NCBI GenBank assembly: GCA_959018155.1
Contig: CAUEKH010000201.1
Span: 1 to 5,438, forward strand
Length of the DNA stretch: 5,438 nucleotides
Direction: 5' to 3'
Source of the DNA: an uncultured Hungatella sp.
Lineage (GTDB): Bacteria; Bacillota; Clostridia; Lachnospirales; Lachnospiraceae
The notes beneath the pieces are model-generated. The model had not been told where the DNA came from and made no database searches. It saw nothing but the letters and a program-made list of their open reading frames with translations. Positions 1 through 5,438 of the stretch are shown in pieces (position 1 is the stretch's first letter; every line of letters begins with the position of its first letter). Made by a program: the position numbers and the translations under genes.

Positions 1-46
1 CCGTCATCCCTGCCTTGTTGCTCTTAATCACTACGGTATTGTGCAT
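1..46 (-). CDS. minC: MinC, septum site-determining protein (N-terminal 15 codons only)
   Basis: The reading frame from the ATG at 44-46 gives MHNTVVIKSNKAGMT before the window ends. This resembles the start of the MinC N-terminal domain, where an NSVVIKS-like first strand is typical of clostridial proteins. MinC is the FtsZ-polymerisation inhibitor that MinD recruits to the membrane to block division at wrong sites. The location after mreC-mreD-mrdA is the classical place for minC-minD in Firmicutes and strengthens a call that rests on few residues. The ATG is chosen because AGGTGG lies 5 nt upstream. An in-frame GTG at 53-55 is a less likely alternative. The gap to mrdA is 31 nt without a terminator, so it is probably co-transcribed. 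Confidence 0.75.
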   Translation of the reverse strand, partial: MHNTVVIKSNKAGMT

Positions 47-51
47 AACAT

Positions 52-57
52 CCACCT
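52..57 (-). promoter_or_regulatory. Ribosome-binding site of minC
   Basis: On the minus strand this reads AGGTGG, 5 nt before the minC ATG. It supports the ATG at 44-46 over the in-frame GTG at 53-55, which overlaps this site and has only a weak AAGG upstream. Confidence 0.5.
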
Positions 58-77
58 GACCTTTTCTCTCACCCTTG

Positions 78-584
78 TTAATCGCGAATATTGACGTTCG
101 CCGTGCTTCTTGCCCCCGCGTTCATAATCGATTCCAGATCGATATATCCATAACGATATTTATAAACATTTTTCGCAATATTGGCCGCGTTCGAAGAGGA
201 ATATCCGAACGGTATATTCACGGTTACGCAGATTTCCGGATTGTCATATGGCGCATAGGAAATAAAGAAAGCGTGGTTTGGCTTATTCTTCGCCTCCTGA
301 GCCGTACCGGTCTTGCCGGCAATCGGAACTTCCAGATCGGCAAACAGCTTTTTGGTCGTACCATTGGCAATTACTTCCCTCATCCCCTGCTGTACAGTAT
401 CCCACGTTGAGTCCGCCGCGTCAATATGAGATGAAATCTCAGGGGTATAATCTTTAATCAGATTACCTTCAGAATCAGTTACCTTGTCCAACAGACTGAG
501 TTCATAGACGTTACCGCGGCTTGCGATAGCGGCAACGTAGCGGGAAAGCTGTGTGTTGGTATAGACATGGCTTCCCTGTCCCAT
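78..584 (-). CDS. mrdA: Penicillin-binding protein 2, C-terminal fragment carrying the KTG motif (downstream of a frameshift)
   Basis: This frame carries the last part of the transpeptidase domain of the PBP2 encoded immediately upstream. It opens with MGQGSH, equivalent to the conserved GQG stretch of class B PBPs. The third active-site motif follows as AGKTGTAQ, with KTG at 306-314 (residues 91-93 of this fragment, about 877-879 of the repaired protein). It ends with a clostridial-type tail of about 40 residues and a TAA stop at 78-80. The frame joins the N-terminal part seamlessly if one base is restored near 595/596, giving TTDPERSAMGQGSH. The ATG at 582-584 has no ribosome-binding site before it, so this is not an independent gene. 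It is either the rest of a gene split by a sequencing error or the remnant of a broken one. Confidence 0.85.
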   Translation of the reverse strand: MGQGSHVYTNTQLSRYVAAIASRGNVYELSLLDKVTDSEGNLIKDYTPEISSHIDAADSTWDTVQQGMREVIANGTTKKLFADLEVPIAGKTGTAQEAKNKPNHAFFISYAPYDNPEICVTVNIPFGYSSSNAANIAKNVYKYRYGYIDLESIMNAGARSTANVNIRD

Positions 585-2941
585 AGCGGAACGTTCGGGT
601 CCGTTGTGGAAATCTCCGGTTCCCGCTCTGCGATTTCCACTCCCGACTTATGGTCCAAGCCAAACATTGCTGCGTATTTGTGAATCATTTCCAGGCCGCG
701 TTCCATGGAGTAATTTCCATTTTCATCCAGAGACAGACGATGCCCCAACTCCGCAAAGAAGAAGTTACAGGAATTCTCTATACCTCCTGCCATATTTAAC
801 GGACCGTGGTGGCCGGGATAAATCCAGCATTTGATCGGTTTATCTGTATCCGTGTAGATACCGGTACAGTCAATCGTATCTTCCGTCGTAATCACATGCT
901 CCTCGAGAGCCGCCACCGCAGTAATCGGTTTAAAGGTAGAACCGGGCGCCTTACTCGTCTGAGTGGCATTATTATAGAGCGGCAGCGACAAATCATTCTG
1001 AAGCTGATTGAGATATGCGCTGTCCCCAATCAGGTTATTGTCGTATCCCGGATACGACACCAGAGCCAGAACCTCGCCCGTCTTATCATCAGTAACCACC
1101 ACTCCCGCATTACATGGCGCAAGGGCCAGCTGAGCCGGTGTGATCTCCAGATTGGAAATCTTCTTTATCAGGAAGGAATAAGCGTCTCCCGTCGCCTTAA
1201 GTTCCGCGATATCCTGTTCATTATACTCCAAAACCCCCTGGTCGAAAAGAGCCAGACAGAGTTCCTGACCGGTAATCACGTCGTCATTGATGAGATAACG
1301 GTAAATTTTCTTTGTAAAATTCCTGTCATTCTTTAAGGCATCCAACACGTAATTTACGAGCGTTTCAAAGGTGTCGTCCGCGCTGGAATACCGGCTTCCC
1401 GTATCCAGCTTCGTCGTATCCACCCACCCGTTTGCGATTCCGGAATAGAGATAATCCCTTAAGCTGATTTCATCAGCCTTCCAGGCCAGGTACTCGTCAC
1501 TGTTGGTATCAATCAGGCTCTCATCTATGATTCTGACTGTGGAATCCGACAGATACGTATAAATGTAGAACATATACGCCGCCATATCCTGAGGCAGATC
1601 TTTCATGGCCGTGGAATGGCTGCTCATCAGTTCATTCTTAAGATTCGTAAAAATCTGTTCTCTTGAGTTTAAATACTTCTGATTGATATTCTTTTCGTTC
1701 TCAGAAGCCTCTTCTGATTCAATGTGCTTTAAGGAGAGCACATTATTGTTAATAAGCTGGAAATAAGCGTCCTTGACAGGGATTTCCATATTGGAACCAT
1801 CTGTGGCAGCGGTAATTTCCACATCGCCGTTTTTCAGTTTCGTGATCAGCACGCCGGCCAGCGTCTGCTCAACCAGATGGTAGATGCCTTTTTGCAGTTC
1901 TGCATCCAGTGTCAGATAGACGTCATTTCCCGCCCTGGCTTCACTGGCTTCTTTCGTCTCCCTGACTCGACCCATGCTGTCTTTATAGATGGTCTTTTTC
2001 CCCTTCGTTCCCTGAAGGTACTGCTCCATGGTGGATTCAATGCCGGTAGTGCCGACGATATCATTCGAGTCGTAATCGGCCCGCTCTTTTTTCAGTTCTT
2101 CCAGCTGTTCTTCCTGTATTTTACTTGTATAGCCGATAACCGGGGCAAAATAGACACTGTCGTTATAGACGCGGATGGTCGTATCCTCCACATTAACCCC
2201 CTGCAAATCGGCTGTATGTTCCATAATATCCGCAACCGTCTCATCCGACACCTGGGTGGCTACGGTGGTGGCCTCATATTTTCGATACGACATCAGACGA
2301 AGGGCGTATTTGATGTTGATGATGTCGAGAGCCTCCTGATCTGTCAGGACAACCGGATTTTCATTCTCATCCTTCATCTCCGTCAGACCGTTATCCTCAC
2401 ATGCCCGCTCAAACAGTTCTCTGGCAGTAATATTCGACGGATACTCGTTCTTTTCATCATCGAGTTCCTCCACCCTTTTTAAGCCGTAGTAATCCCTTAA
2501 GAAACGTTTCCTGGCAGCCTCGGAAGAAGAAGTATAAACCATGTCGCCGTTGCTGTCGAGAGCGATCTCAAATTTTCCCTGAATCGTCTCGCCGTGTTTC
2601 TCTAAGATTCTGACCAGCCTTAAATACATGGCATTTCTCTCCGCGGCGTTCTTGTAAGCGCCAATATCCTGAACGGTCACAGAATAAGCCAGCTTATTGT
2701 CAGCCAGCACCCTGCCGTCGCGGTCGTAGATCTTACCTCTCGTGCCTGCTGTGGTCAGTTCCTGCTCAGTCAGCTGCATATATTCGTTTAATGCCTCTTC
2801 CCCGTTAATAATCTGCAAATTGAACAGCTTGTGGATTAAAGAGGCATACATGGCAAAGCAGATGACCCCGAGGATCAAAAGCCGTGAAGATACGATTTTT
2901 CTAAAAAATTCCTTTAAGATGTCCAATAACTCCCTAAACAA
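479..2941 (-). CDS. mrdA: Penicillin-binding protein 2 (elongasome transpeptidase), N-terminal and central part, frameshifted near 595
   Basis: PBP2 is the class B peptidoglycan transpeptidase of side-wall elongation, membrane anchored with its catalytic domain outside the cytoplasm. A transmembrane segment lies at residues about 18-38. The pedestal opens with TRGKIYDRDGRVLA (67-80), and the dimerisation region includes GTTGIESTMEQYLQG (297-311) and LTLDAELQ (343-350). A long helical insert fills about 365-610. The transpeptidase domain then starts with GVVVTDDKTGEVLALVSYP, with SxxK as S668-TF-K671 and SxN as S724-C-N726. The true frame runs to P782 (596-598); the remaining 38 residues to the stop at 479-481 are out-of-frame. 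The repaired product would be 954 residues, long even for PBP2, though long class B PBPs occur in Clostridia. No PASTA domain is seen, which with the mreCD context favours PBP2 over SpoVD or FtsI. The start is TTG, supported by GAGGAG 9 nt upstream, and overlaps mreD by 8 nt. Confidence 0.9.
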   Translation of the reverse strand: MFRELLDILKEFFRKIVSSRLLILGVICFAMYASLIHKLFNLQIINGEEALNEYMQLTEQELTTAGTRGKIYDRDGRVLADNKLAYSVTVQDIGAYKNAAERNAMYLRLVRILEKHGETIQGKFEIALDSNGDMVYTSSSEAARKRFLRDYYGLKRVEELDDEKNEYPSNITARELFERACEDNGLTEMKDENENPVVLTDQEALDIINIKYALRLMSYRKYEATTVATQVSDETVADIMEHTADLQGVNVEDTTIRVYNDSVYFAPVIGYTSKIQEEQLEELKKERADYDSNDIVGTTGIESTMEQYLQGTKGKKTIYKDSMGRVRETKEASEARAGNDVYLTLDAELQKGIYHLVEQTLAGVLITKLKNGDVEITAATDGSNMEIPVKDAYFQLINNNVLSLKHIESEEASENEKNINQKYLNSREQIFTNLKNELMSSHSTAMKDLPQDMAAYMFYIYTYLSDSTVRIIDESLIDTNSDEYLAWKADEISLRDYLYSGIANGWVDTTKLDTGSRYSSADDTFETLVNYVLDALKNDRNFTKKIYRYLINDDVITGQELCLALFDQGVLEYNEQDIAELKATGDAYSFLIKKISNLEITPAQLALAPCNAGVVVTDDKTGEVLALVSYPGYDNNLIGDSAYLNQLQNDLSLPLYNNATQTSKAPGSTFKPITAVAALEEHVITTEDTIDCTGIYTDTDKPIKCWIYPGHHGPLNMAGGIENSCNFFFAELGHRLSLDENGNYSMERGLEMIHKYAAMFGLDHKSGVEIAEREPEISTTDPNVPLWDREAMSIPTHSFPATLPLSQAAVTSMNSVCWTR
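590..600 (-). other. Apparent single-base deletion (frameshift) in mrdA
   Basis: The minus strand reads GACCCGAACGTTCCGCTATG. With one G added, GACCCGGAACGTTCCGCTATG gives D-P-E-R-S-A-M and runs straight into the MGQG frame, with PBP2-like sequence on both sides. Without it the frame turns into NVPLWDRE and stops at 479-481. The loss falls in a short C/G run, a common place for sequencing error, but a real mutation cannot be excluded from the sequence alone. Confidence 0.8.
806..868 (-). other. Possible zinc-binding Cys/His cluster in the PBP2 transpeptidase domain
   Basis: Between SxxK and SxN, residues 691-712 contain DC (D691, C692), KCW (C704) and GHHG (H711, H712). SCN with C725 follows. 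A C-x-G...C-W...GHG pattern at this place recurs in many PBP2 proteins, and zinc-binding class B PBPs have been reported in Clostridioides difficile. Zinc binding here is inferred from spacing only, and the exact ligands are not assigned. Confidence 0.4.
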
Positions 2942-3476
2942 TCGCTGAATCTCCTCTTTTTTCTATCTCTTCCAGATGGCGGTTAATCATCAGGAACACC
3001 CGGTAAATTAAGAGTGTCACCACAACCGTAAAGATAATCTCCGGAAGGATCAGATGCATAAAATAATATCCGAATCCCAGCCTCTTTCGAATCAGGAACC
3101 GGAATACGTAGATGTAAAGGTTGTATACAAAATCATTCGCCACACTTAAAAGCAGCGGCAGCGTAATGTAATCTTCATAGTAATATTTCGTACAGATACC
3201 ATTAACGTACCCTACATAGACGAAAATCAGGGTGTAGAACCCAAACGGGCCACTGTAGAATAAGTCCATCAGAAGCCCGGCCAGCAATCCGTAGTACATC
3301 CCAGCTTCTTTTCCGTGGATGAAGCCGAAAGAGAAGGTCAGGATTAAAAGCAGGTTCGGTGACGCGGACAGAAATGGCAGCAACGGAAAGATACAGTTCT
3401 GGATTGTGAAGGCCAGCACTATCATCAGAACATTAAATACAATTCTCTTCAGACCGGTTCTCTTCTCCAGCTTCAT
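2934..3476 (-). CDS. mreD: Rod shape-determining protein MreD
   Basis: MreD is a polytopic membrane protein of the elongasome that acts with MreC, and usually MreB, to position and regulate PBP2 and RodA. At 180 residues it has normal length. Five or six hydrophobic segments are visible at about 11-30, 36-54, 56-74, 76-91, 100-124 and 138-158. The characteristic G-x-L-M-D-L-x-x-x-G-x-x-G-F-Y-x-L signature sits at about 67-83 (GLLMDLFYSGPFGFYTL). The short cytoplasmic C-terminus is charged (HLEEIEKRGD). The ATG directly follows the mreC TAG, with GGGGGAA just upstream, which implies translational coupling. The TAG stop at 2934-2936 lies inside mrdA, and the last mreD codons carry the mrdA ribosome-binding site. 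Family sequence identity is typically low, so the call rests on topology, signature and position. Confidence 0.93.
   Translation of the reverse strand: MKLEKRTGLKRIVFNVLMIVLAFTIQNCIFPLLPFLSASPNLLLILTFSFGFIHGKEAGMYYGLLAGLLMDLFYSGPFGFYTLIFVYVGYVNGICTKYYYEDYITLPLLLSVANDFVYNLYIYVFRFLIRKRLGFGYYFMHLILPEIIFTVVVTLLIYRVFLMINRHLEEIEKRGDSAIV
2951..2956 (-). promoter_or_regulatory. Ribosome-binding site deciding the TTG start of mrdA
   Basis: The minus strand reads GAGGAG within the final codons of mreD, 9 nt before the TTG at 2939-2941. No ATG or GTG start with comparable support is seen nearby, and the TTG start keeps the complete cytoplasmic stretch before the membrane anchor. Confidence 0.7.
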
Positions 3477-4505
3477 CTATTCCCCCGCCTTTCCCGGGGC
3501 CGTCGTTTCCCCCTGAGGTTCACTGCCGCTTACCGGTTTGCTTTCGCCGGTCGGTTCATTGCCGCTTACCGGTTCGCTTCCGCCTTCTGATTCACCGCCG
3601 CCAGCCGCCCCCTGACCGTCTGAAGCCCCCGTCTCGCCCGATTCTGAACCGGCGCCGGCGCTCTCTTCCGCCTTCATCATATCAGCCTTGAGCTGCGTGA
3701 TCACGAGCACCTCCTGAAGGCTGTCGAATTCTGCGGCCGGCACTAAATAACCGGACTTCGTCACATTATTGGGATCGTTGGTGATATCAGCCGCATAGCC
3801 GACCAGAATCCCCGGCAGAAAGACGGAACTGATATTCGAGGTTACAATCTTGTCCCCGTCCTTAAAATCGCTGTCCTTTAAGACCTTGGTAATCCGCAGC
3901 CGTCCCTCTTTGAAAAGCGTCAAATCTCCGGCCACGATACAGCCGTCTCCCGACTGCATGGCCATGGCGCTGACCCGGCTGGAATCGTCGATGATCGAGC
4001 GGACAGTCGCGTAATTCGCTCCCACATCCGTCACGATCCCCACCAGACCGCCTCCGGCCACCACATTCATATCGACCGCAATCCCATCCTTAGCGCCCTT
4101 GTCAATACGGAAAACCTGGAACCAGTTGCTGGAGTCGTTGGCAATGACCCTGGCTCCGACCTTCTCATACTGGCCGTACGTCTGATCCAGTTCATAGAGT
4201 TGACGCAGGCGCTTCAGTTCAAATTCCTCCGCCTGCAGCCTCGTGTTCTCTTCTGTCAGCTGAGTGATAATTTCCTTCATCTCCTCATTATCCGCGAGGG
4301 CCTCACGAAGCTTTGTATAATCCATAATCTCGTCGTAAATGGCCGAGCCGACCCGGTTGACGCCGGACTGGACCGGTATCAGGAAATAGCCGACACCGGT
4401 TCGAAGCGGTGTCAGCCATTCGTCGTGTATTGATGTGAGTCCGATTAACAGGACACAGATTACCGTTAAGATAATCAGGACGTACTTACTGCGTTTTGAT
4501 TCCAT
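3477..4505 (-). CDS. mreC: Rod shape-determining protein MreC
   Basis: MreC is the bitopic elongasome scaffold that binds PBP2 outside the membrane and activates it; MreD antagonises this in characterised systems. The 342-residue protein shows a short charged N-terminus and a membrane anchor at about 8-25. A coiled coil follows at about 63-105, rich in E, L and K (LTEENTRLQAEEFELKRL). The double beta-barrel periplasmic-type domain spans about 110-268. It contains V-I-A-N-D-S-S-N-W-F and DKGAKDGI, typical of the family, and later GGGLVGIV and PGILVG. A tail of about 65 residues rich in Gly, Ser, Glu and Pro follows and includes a 12-residue tandem repeat. The ATG abuts the radC TAG with GGGGAA 8 nt upstream. 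The family core ends near 270, so the tail is an extension. Confidence 0.96.
   Translation of the reverse strand: MESKRSKYVLIILTVICVLLIGLTSIHDEWLTPLRTGVGYFLIPVQSGVNRVGSAIYDEIMDYTKLREALADNEEMKEIITQLTEENTRLQAEEFELKRLRQLYELDQTYGQYEKVGARVIANDSSNWFQVFRIDKGAKDGIAVDMNVVAGGGLVGIVTDVGANYATVRSIIDDSSRVSAMAMQSGDGCIVAGDLTLFKEGRLRITKVLKDSDFKDGDKIVTSNISSVFLPGILVGYAADITNDPNNVTKSGYLVPAAEFDSLQEVLVITQLKADMMKAEESAGAGSESGETGASDGQGAAGGGESEGGSEPVSGNEPTGESKPVSGSEPQGETTAPGKAGE
3537..3608 (-). repeat. Two-unit 36-bp tandem repeat in the MreC C-terminal tail
   Basis: Two in-frame 36-bp units (3573-3608 and 3537-3572) encode SEPVSGNEPTGE and SKPVSGSEPQGE, residues 300-311 and 312-323 of MreC. On the plus strand a 32-nt block starting at 3517 recurs at 3553 with only about three mismatches. 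Such close similarity between units suggests recent duplication or slippage. The repeat lies in a low-complexity, acidic, probably disordered extracytoplasmic tail. Confidence 0.85.
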
Positions 4506-4508
4506 CTA
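4503..4508 (-). other. Zero-spacer stop/start junction radC-mreC (TAGATG)
   Basis: The radC stop TAG (4506-4508) is followed immediately by the mreC ATG (4503-4505), so the two genes are in the same frame. The likely ribosome-binding site GGGGAA (4514-4519) lies inside the last radC codons. Translation of mreC is therefore probably coupled to radC. There is no space for mreB or its remains. Confidence 0.85.
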
Positions 4509-5201
4509 TATGATTCCCCGTTCCCTGAAACTGATATAGGAATTATCTCCTATGATAATATGGTCTAACAGCCGGATGCCAATCAGCTCTCCGGCTTCCT
4601 TTACTCTTCTGGTCAGCTGAATATCTTCCTGGCTTGGCGCCGGGTCACCGCTGGGGTGATTGTGTACCAGAATCAAGTTTACCGCGTGGTACTTAAGGGC
4701 TTCTAGGAAAATCTCCCTGGGCGATACGACGGAAGAATTCACCGTCCCCTGAGAGATTAAAACATCCCGGATCAGCGCGCCCTTCGTATTCAGCAGCATA
4801 ATCCGGATCTGTTCCTGCTCCTTATGCCTTAAATCCTCCACGTAGTAATTCATAATATCCACCGGATTTGTAAAAGAAACCACGTCTTCCAGCGCGGCCT
4901 TCTTCCAAATCCTTCTCGACAGTTCTCCGATACAGAGAAGCTGCGCGCCCTTCACCCGGCCGATCCCCTTGATCTGCATGAGTTCCGGCAGTGAAAGATG
5001 CAAAAGCCCTAAAATACCCTCTTTCGGGTAATTTAAGGCCAGTATCTTTTGTGCGAGTCCCAGAGAATTGTCCTCCTTCGACCCGGTTCGGATGATGATA
5101 GACAGCAGTTCCGCGTCGCTTAGGCCCTCAGGCCCGCACTTTAAACACTTCTCATACGGTCTGTCATCCTCCGGTATGTCTTTCATCGTAATGCGCTCCA
5201 T
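4506..5201 (-). CDS. radC: RadC family protein (UPF0758, JAMM/MPN-domain protein)
   Basis: At 231 residues this has the full usual length of the family. An N-terminal helix-hairpin-helix region includes LPELMQIKGIGRVKGAQLL (about 71-89). The C-terminal half is an MPN/JAMM domain with the metal-site pattern H180-x-H182-x7-S190-x2-D193 (HNHPSGDPAPSQED), which suggests zinc binding and peptidase-like chemistry. The historical role in DNA repair has been questioned, and the true biochemical function is unsettled, so the name should not be read as proof of repair activity. The ATG at 5199-5201 is backed by AAGGGAG 5 nt upstream. In Firmicutes radC commonly sits between maf and the mre genes; here a DUF4321 gene precedes it and mreC follows directly. 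The conserved residues appear intact. Confidence 0.96.
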   Translation of the reverse strand: MERITMKDIPEDDRPYEKCLKCGPEGLSDAELLSIIIRTGSKEDNSLGLAQKILALNYPKEGILGLLHLSLPELMQIKGIGRVKGAQLLCIGELSRRIWKKAALEDVVSFTNPVDIMNYYVEDLRHKEQEQIRIMLLNTKGALIRDVLISQGTVNSSVVSPREIFLEALKYHAVNLILVHNHPSGDPAPSQEDIQLTRRVKEAGELIGIRLLDHIIIGDNSYISFRERGII

Positions 5202-5206
5202 GGTAT

Positions 5207-5213
5207 CTCCCTT
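5207..5213 (-). promoter_or_regulatory. Ribosome-binding site of radC
   Basis: The minus strand reads AAGGGAG, 5 nt before the radC ATG, in the 49-nt gap after the DUF4321 gene. The rest of this gap (5214-5250) shows no clear promoter or terminator, so radC is probably read through from upstream. Confidence 0.6.
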
Positions 5214-5250
5214 TCCTACTCTCCAGGTACGAAAAGGATACAGGCGCGGC

Positions 5251-5438
5251 TTAAATCAGCCGATACGTAATGAGGGAAACCGCCACTCCGATAATGCTTG
5301 CCATGGTAATCTTGATATTTAAGCCAAAGGTGATAACGAGAATTCCAAAGGTGATGATGAGCGGGGAGTCGAATCCAAAGGACGTTCCGAAATTCAGCCA
5401 CGACAGCAAGGAAATCCCCTAAGCCATGGTACCGATAA
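5251..5438 (-). pseudogene. DUF4321-like small membrane protein, 5'-truncated by the window and interrupted by a TAG
   Basis: Reading from 5437, this frame gives I-G-T-M-A, a TAG at 5419-5421, then 55 residues to a TAA at 5251-5253. The 55 residues start GISLLSWLNFGTSFGFDSP and continue with a hydrophobic segment (LIITFGILVITFGLNI) and a second one ending in ITYRLI. The SWLNFGxSFGFDSP stretch followed by a membrane segment matches the DUF4321 family as I remember it. These are proteins of about 80-90 residues with two or three membrane segments, found next to radC and maf in Clostridia, with no known function. The residues on both sides of the TAG fit the family, so a single substitution from GAG, AAG or CAG is the simplest explanation. 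Error and true nonsense mutation cannot be told apart here. A start inside the 55 residues is not evident. Confidence 0.75.

Noticed and set aside
47..77. Terminator or promoter between mrdA and minC
   Set aside because: The 31-nt gap contains no GC-rich hairpin with a T-run and no -35/-10 pair, only the minC ribosome-binding site.
585..605. Programmed -1 frameshift in mrdA
   Set aside because: A -1 slip after CCG would give the correct downstream frame, but no X-XXY-YYZ slippery heptamer is present and no obvious pseudoknot or internal Shine-Dalgarno stimulates it. A lost base is the simpler explanation.
806..1336. Plus-strand open frame of 176 codons inside mrdA
   Set aside because: It lies antisense to the strongly recognisable PBP2 transpeptidase region, has no family resemblance and an arginine/isoleucine-rich composition typical of a reverse-complement shadow. 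The same applies to the plus-strand frames at 75-410, 604-834, 1877-2482, 2742-2948, 3319-3516, 4200-4433 and 5068-5322.
5202..5230. Imperfect inverted repeat around the radC ribosome-binding site (GTATC...GATAC)
   Set aside because: The arms match poorly after the first five bases, need an internal bulge and enclose a purine-rich loop. It is too weak to call a regulatory hairpin.
5216..5401. Minus-strand open frame of 61 codons starting MAEFRNVLW
   Set aside because: It is out of frame with the DUF4321-like coding sequence in the same stretch, which has clear membrane segments and family-like residues. The 61-codon frame has no recognisable features.
2934..5421. Reassignment of TAG to a sense codon
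   Set aside because: TAG at the ends of radC, mreC and mreD falls exactly at the expected protein ends, each with the next start immediately at or near it. Only the DUF4321 TAG is anomalous.

Overview
The window is a run of genes all on the minus strand, so they are read from the high-coordinate end to the low end. It carries the cell-shape and division-site cluster of a low-to-mid GC Gram-positive bacterium. In reading order it holds a DUF4321-type small membrane protein (5' end outside the window), radC, mreC, mreD, mrdA (PBP2) and the first 15 codons of minC. This order, the very long PBP2, the DUF4321 gene before radC and the protein sequences point to Clostridia, most likely Lachnospiraceae. 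That assignment rests on family knowledge; no database search was run.

Layout: 5251-5438 is the DUF4321 3' part, interrupted by an in-frame TAG at 5419-5421. A 49-nt gap with a good ribosome-binding site leads into radC (4506-5201). The radC TAG directly abuts the mreC ATG, and the mreC TAG directly abuts the mreD ATG, so these three genes are packed with no spacer and lie in one frame. mreD overlaps mrdA by 8 nt, and mrdA begins at a TTG preceded by GAGGAG. After mrdA there are 31 nt and then minC. I see no terminator or convincing promoter anywhere, which suggests one polycistronic transcript.

How the genes work together: MreC and MreD are membrane components of the elongasome that stabilise and regulate the PBP2 transpeptidase during side-wall synthesis. 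MinC is the inhibitor that keeps FtsZ rings away from the poles. RadC is a conserved JAMM-type protein whose place beside mre genes is ancient but functionally unexplained. mreB, which often lies between radC and mreC, is absent here, and the TAG-ATG junction leaves no remnant.

Two coding lesions stand out. mrdA has an apparent single-base loss near 595/596 that separates the SxxK and SxN motifs from the KTG motif. The DUF4321 gene has a premature TAG. Either could be an assembly or sequencing error, and PBP2 is normally too important to lose. Apart from these, the window is a fairly ordinary housekeeping cluster, and I found no convincing undescribed system.
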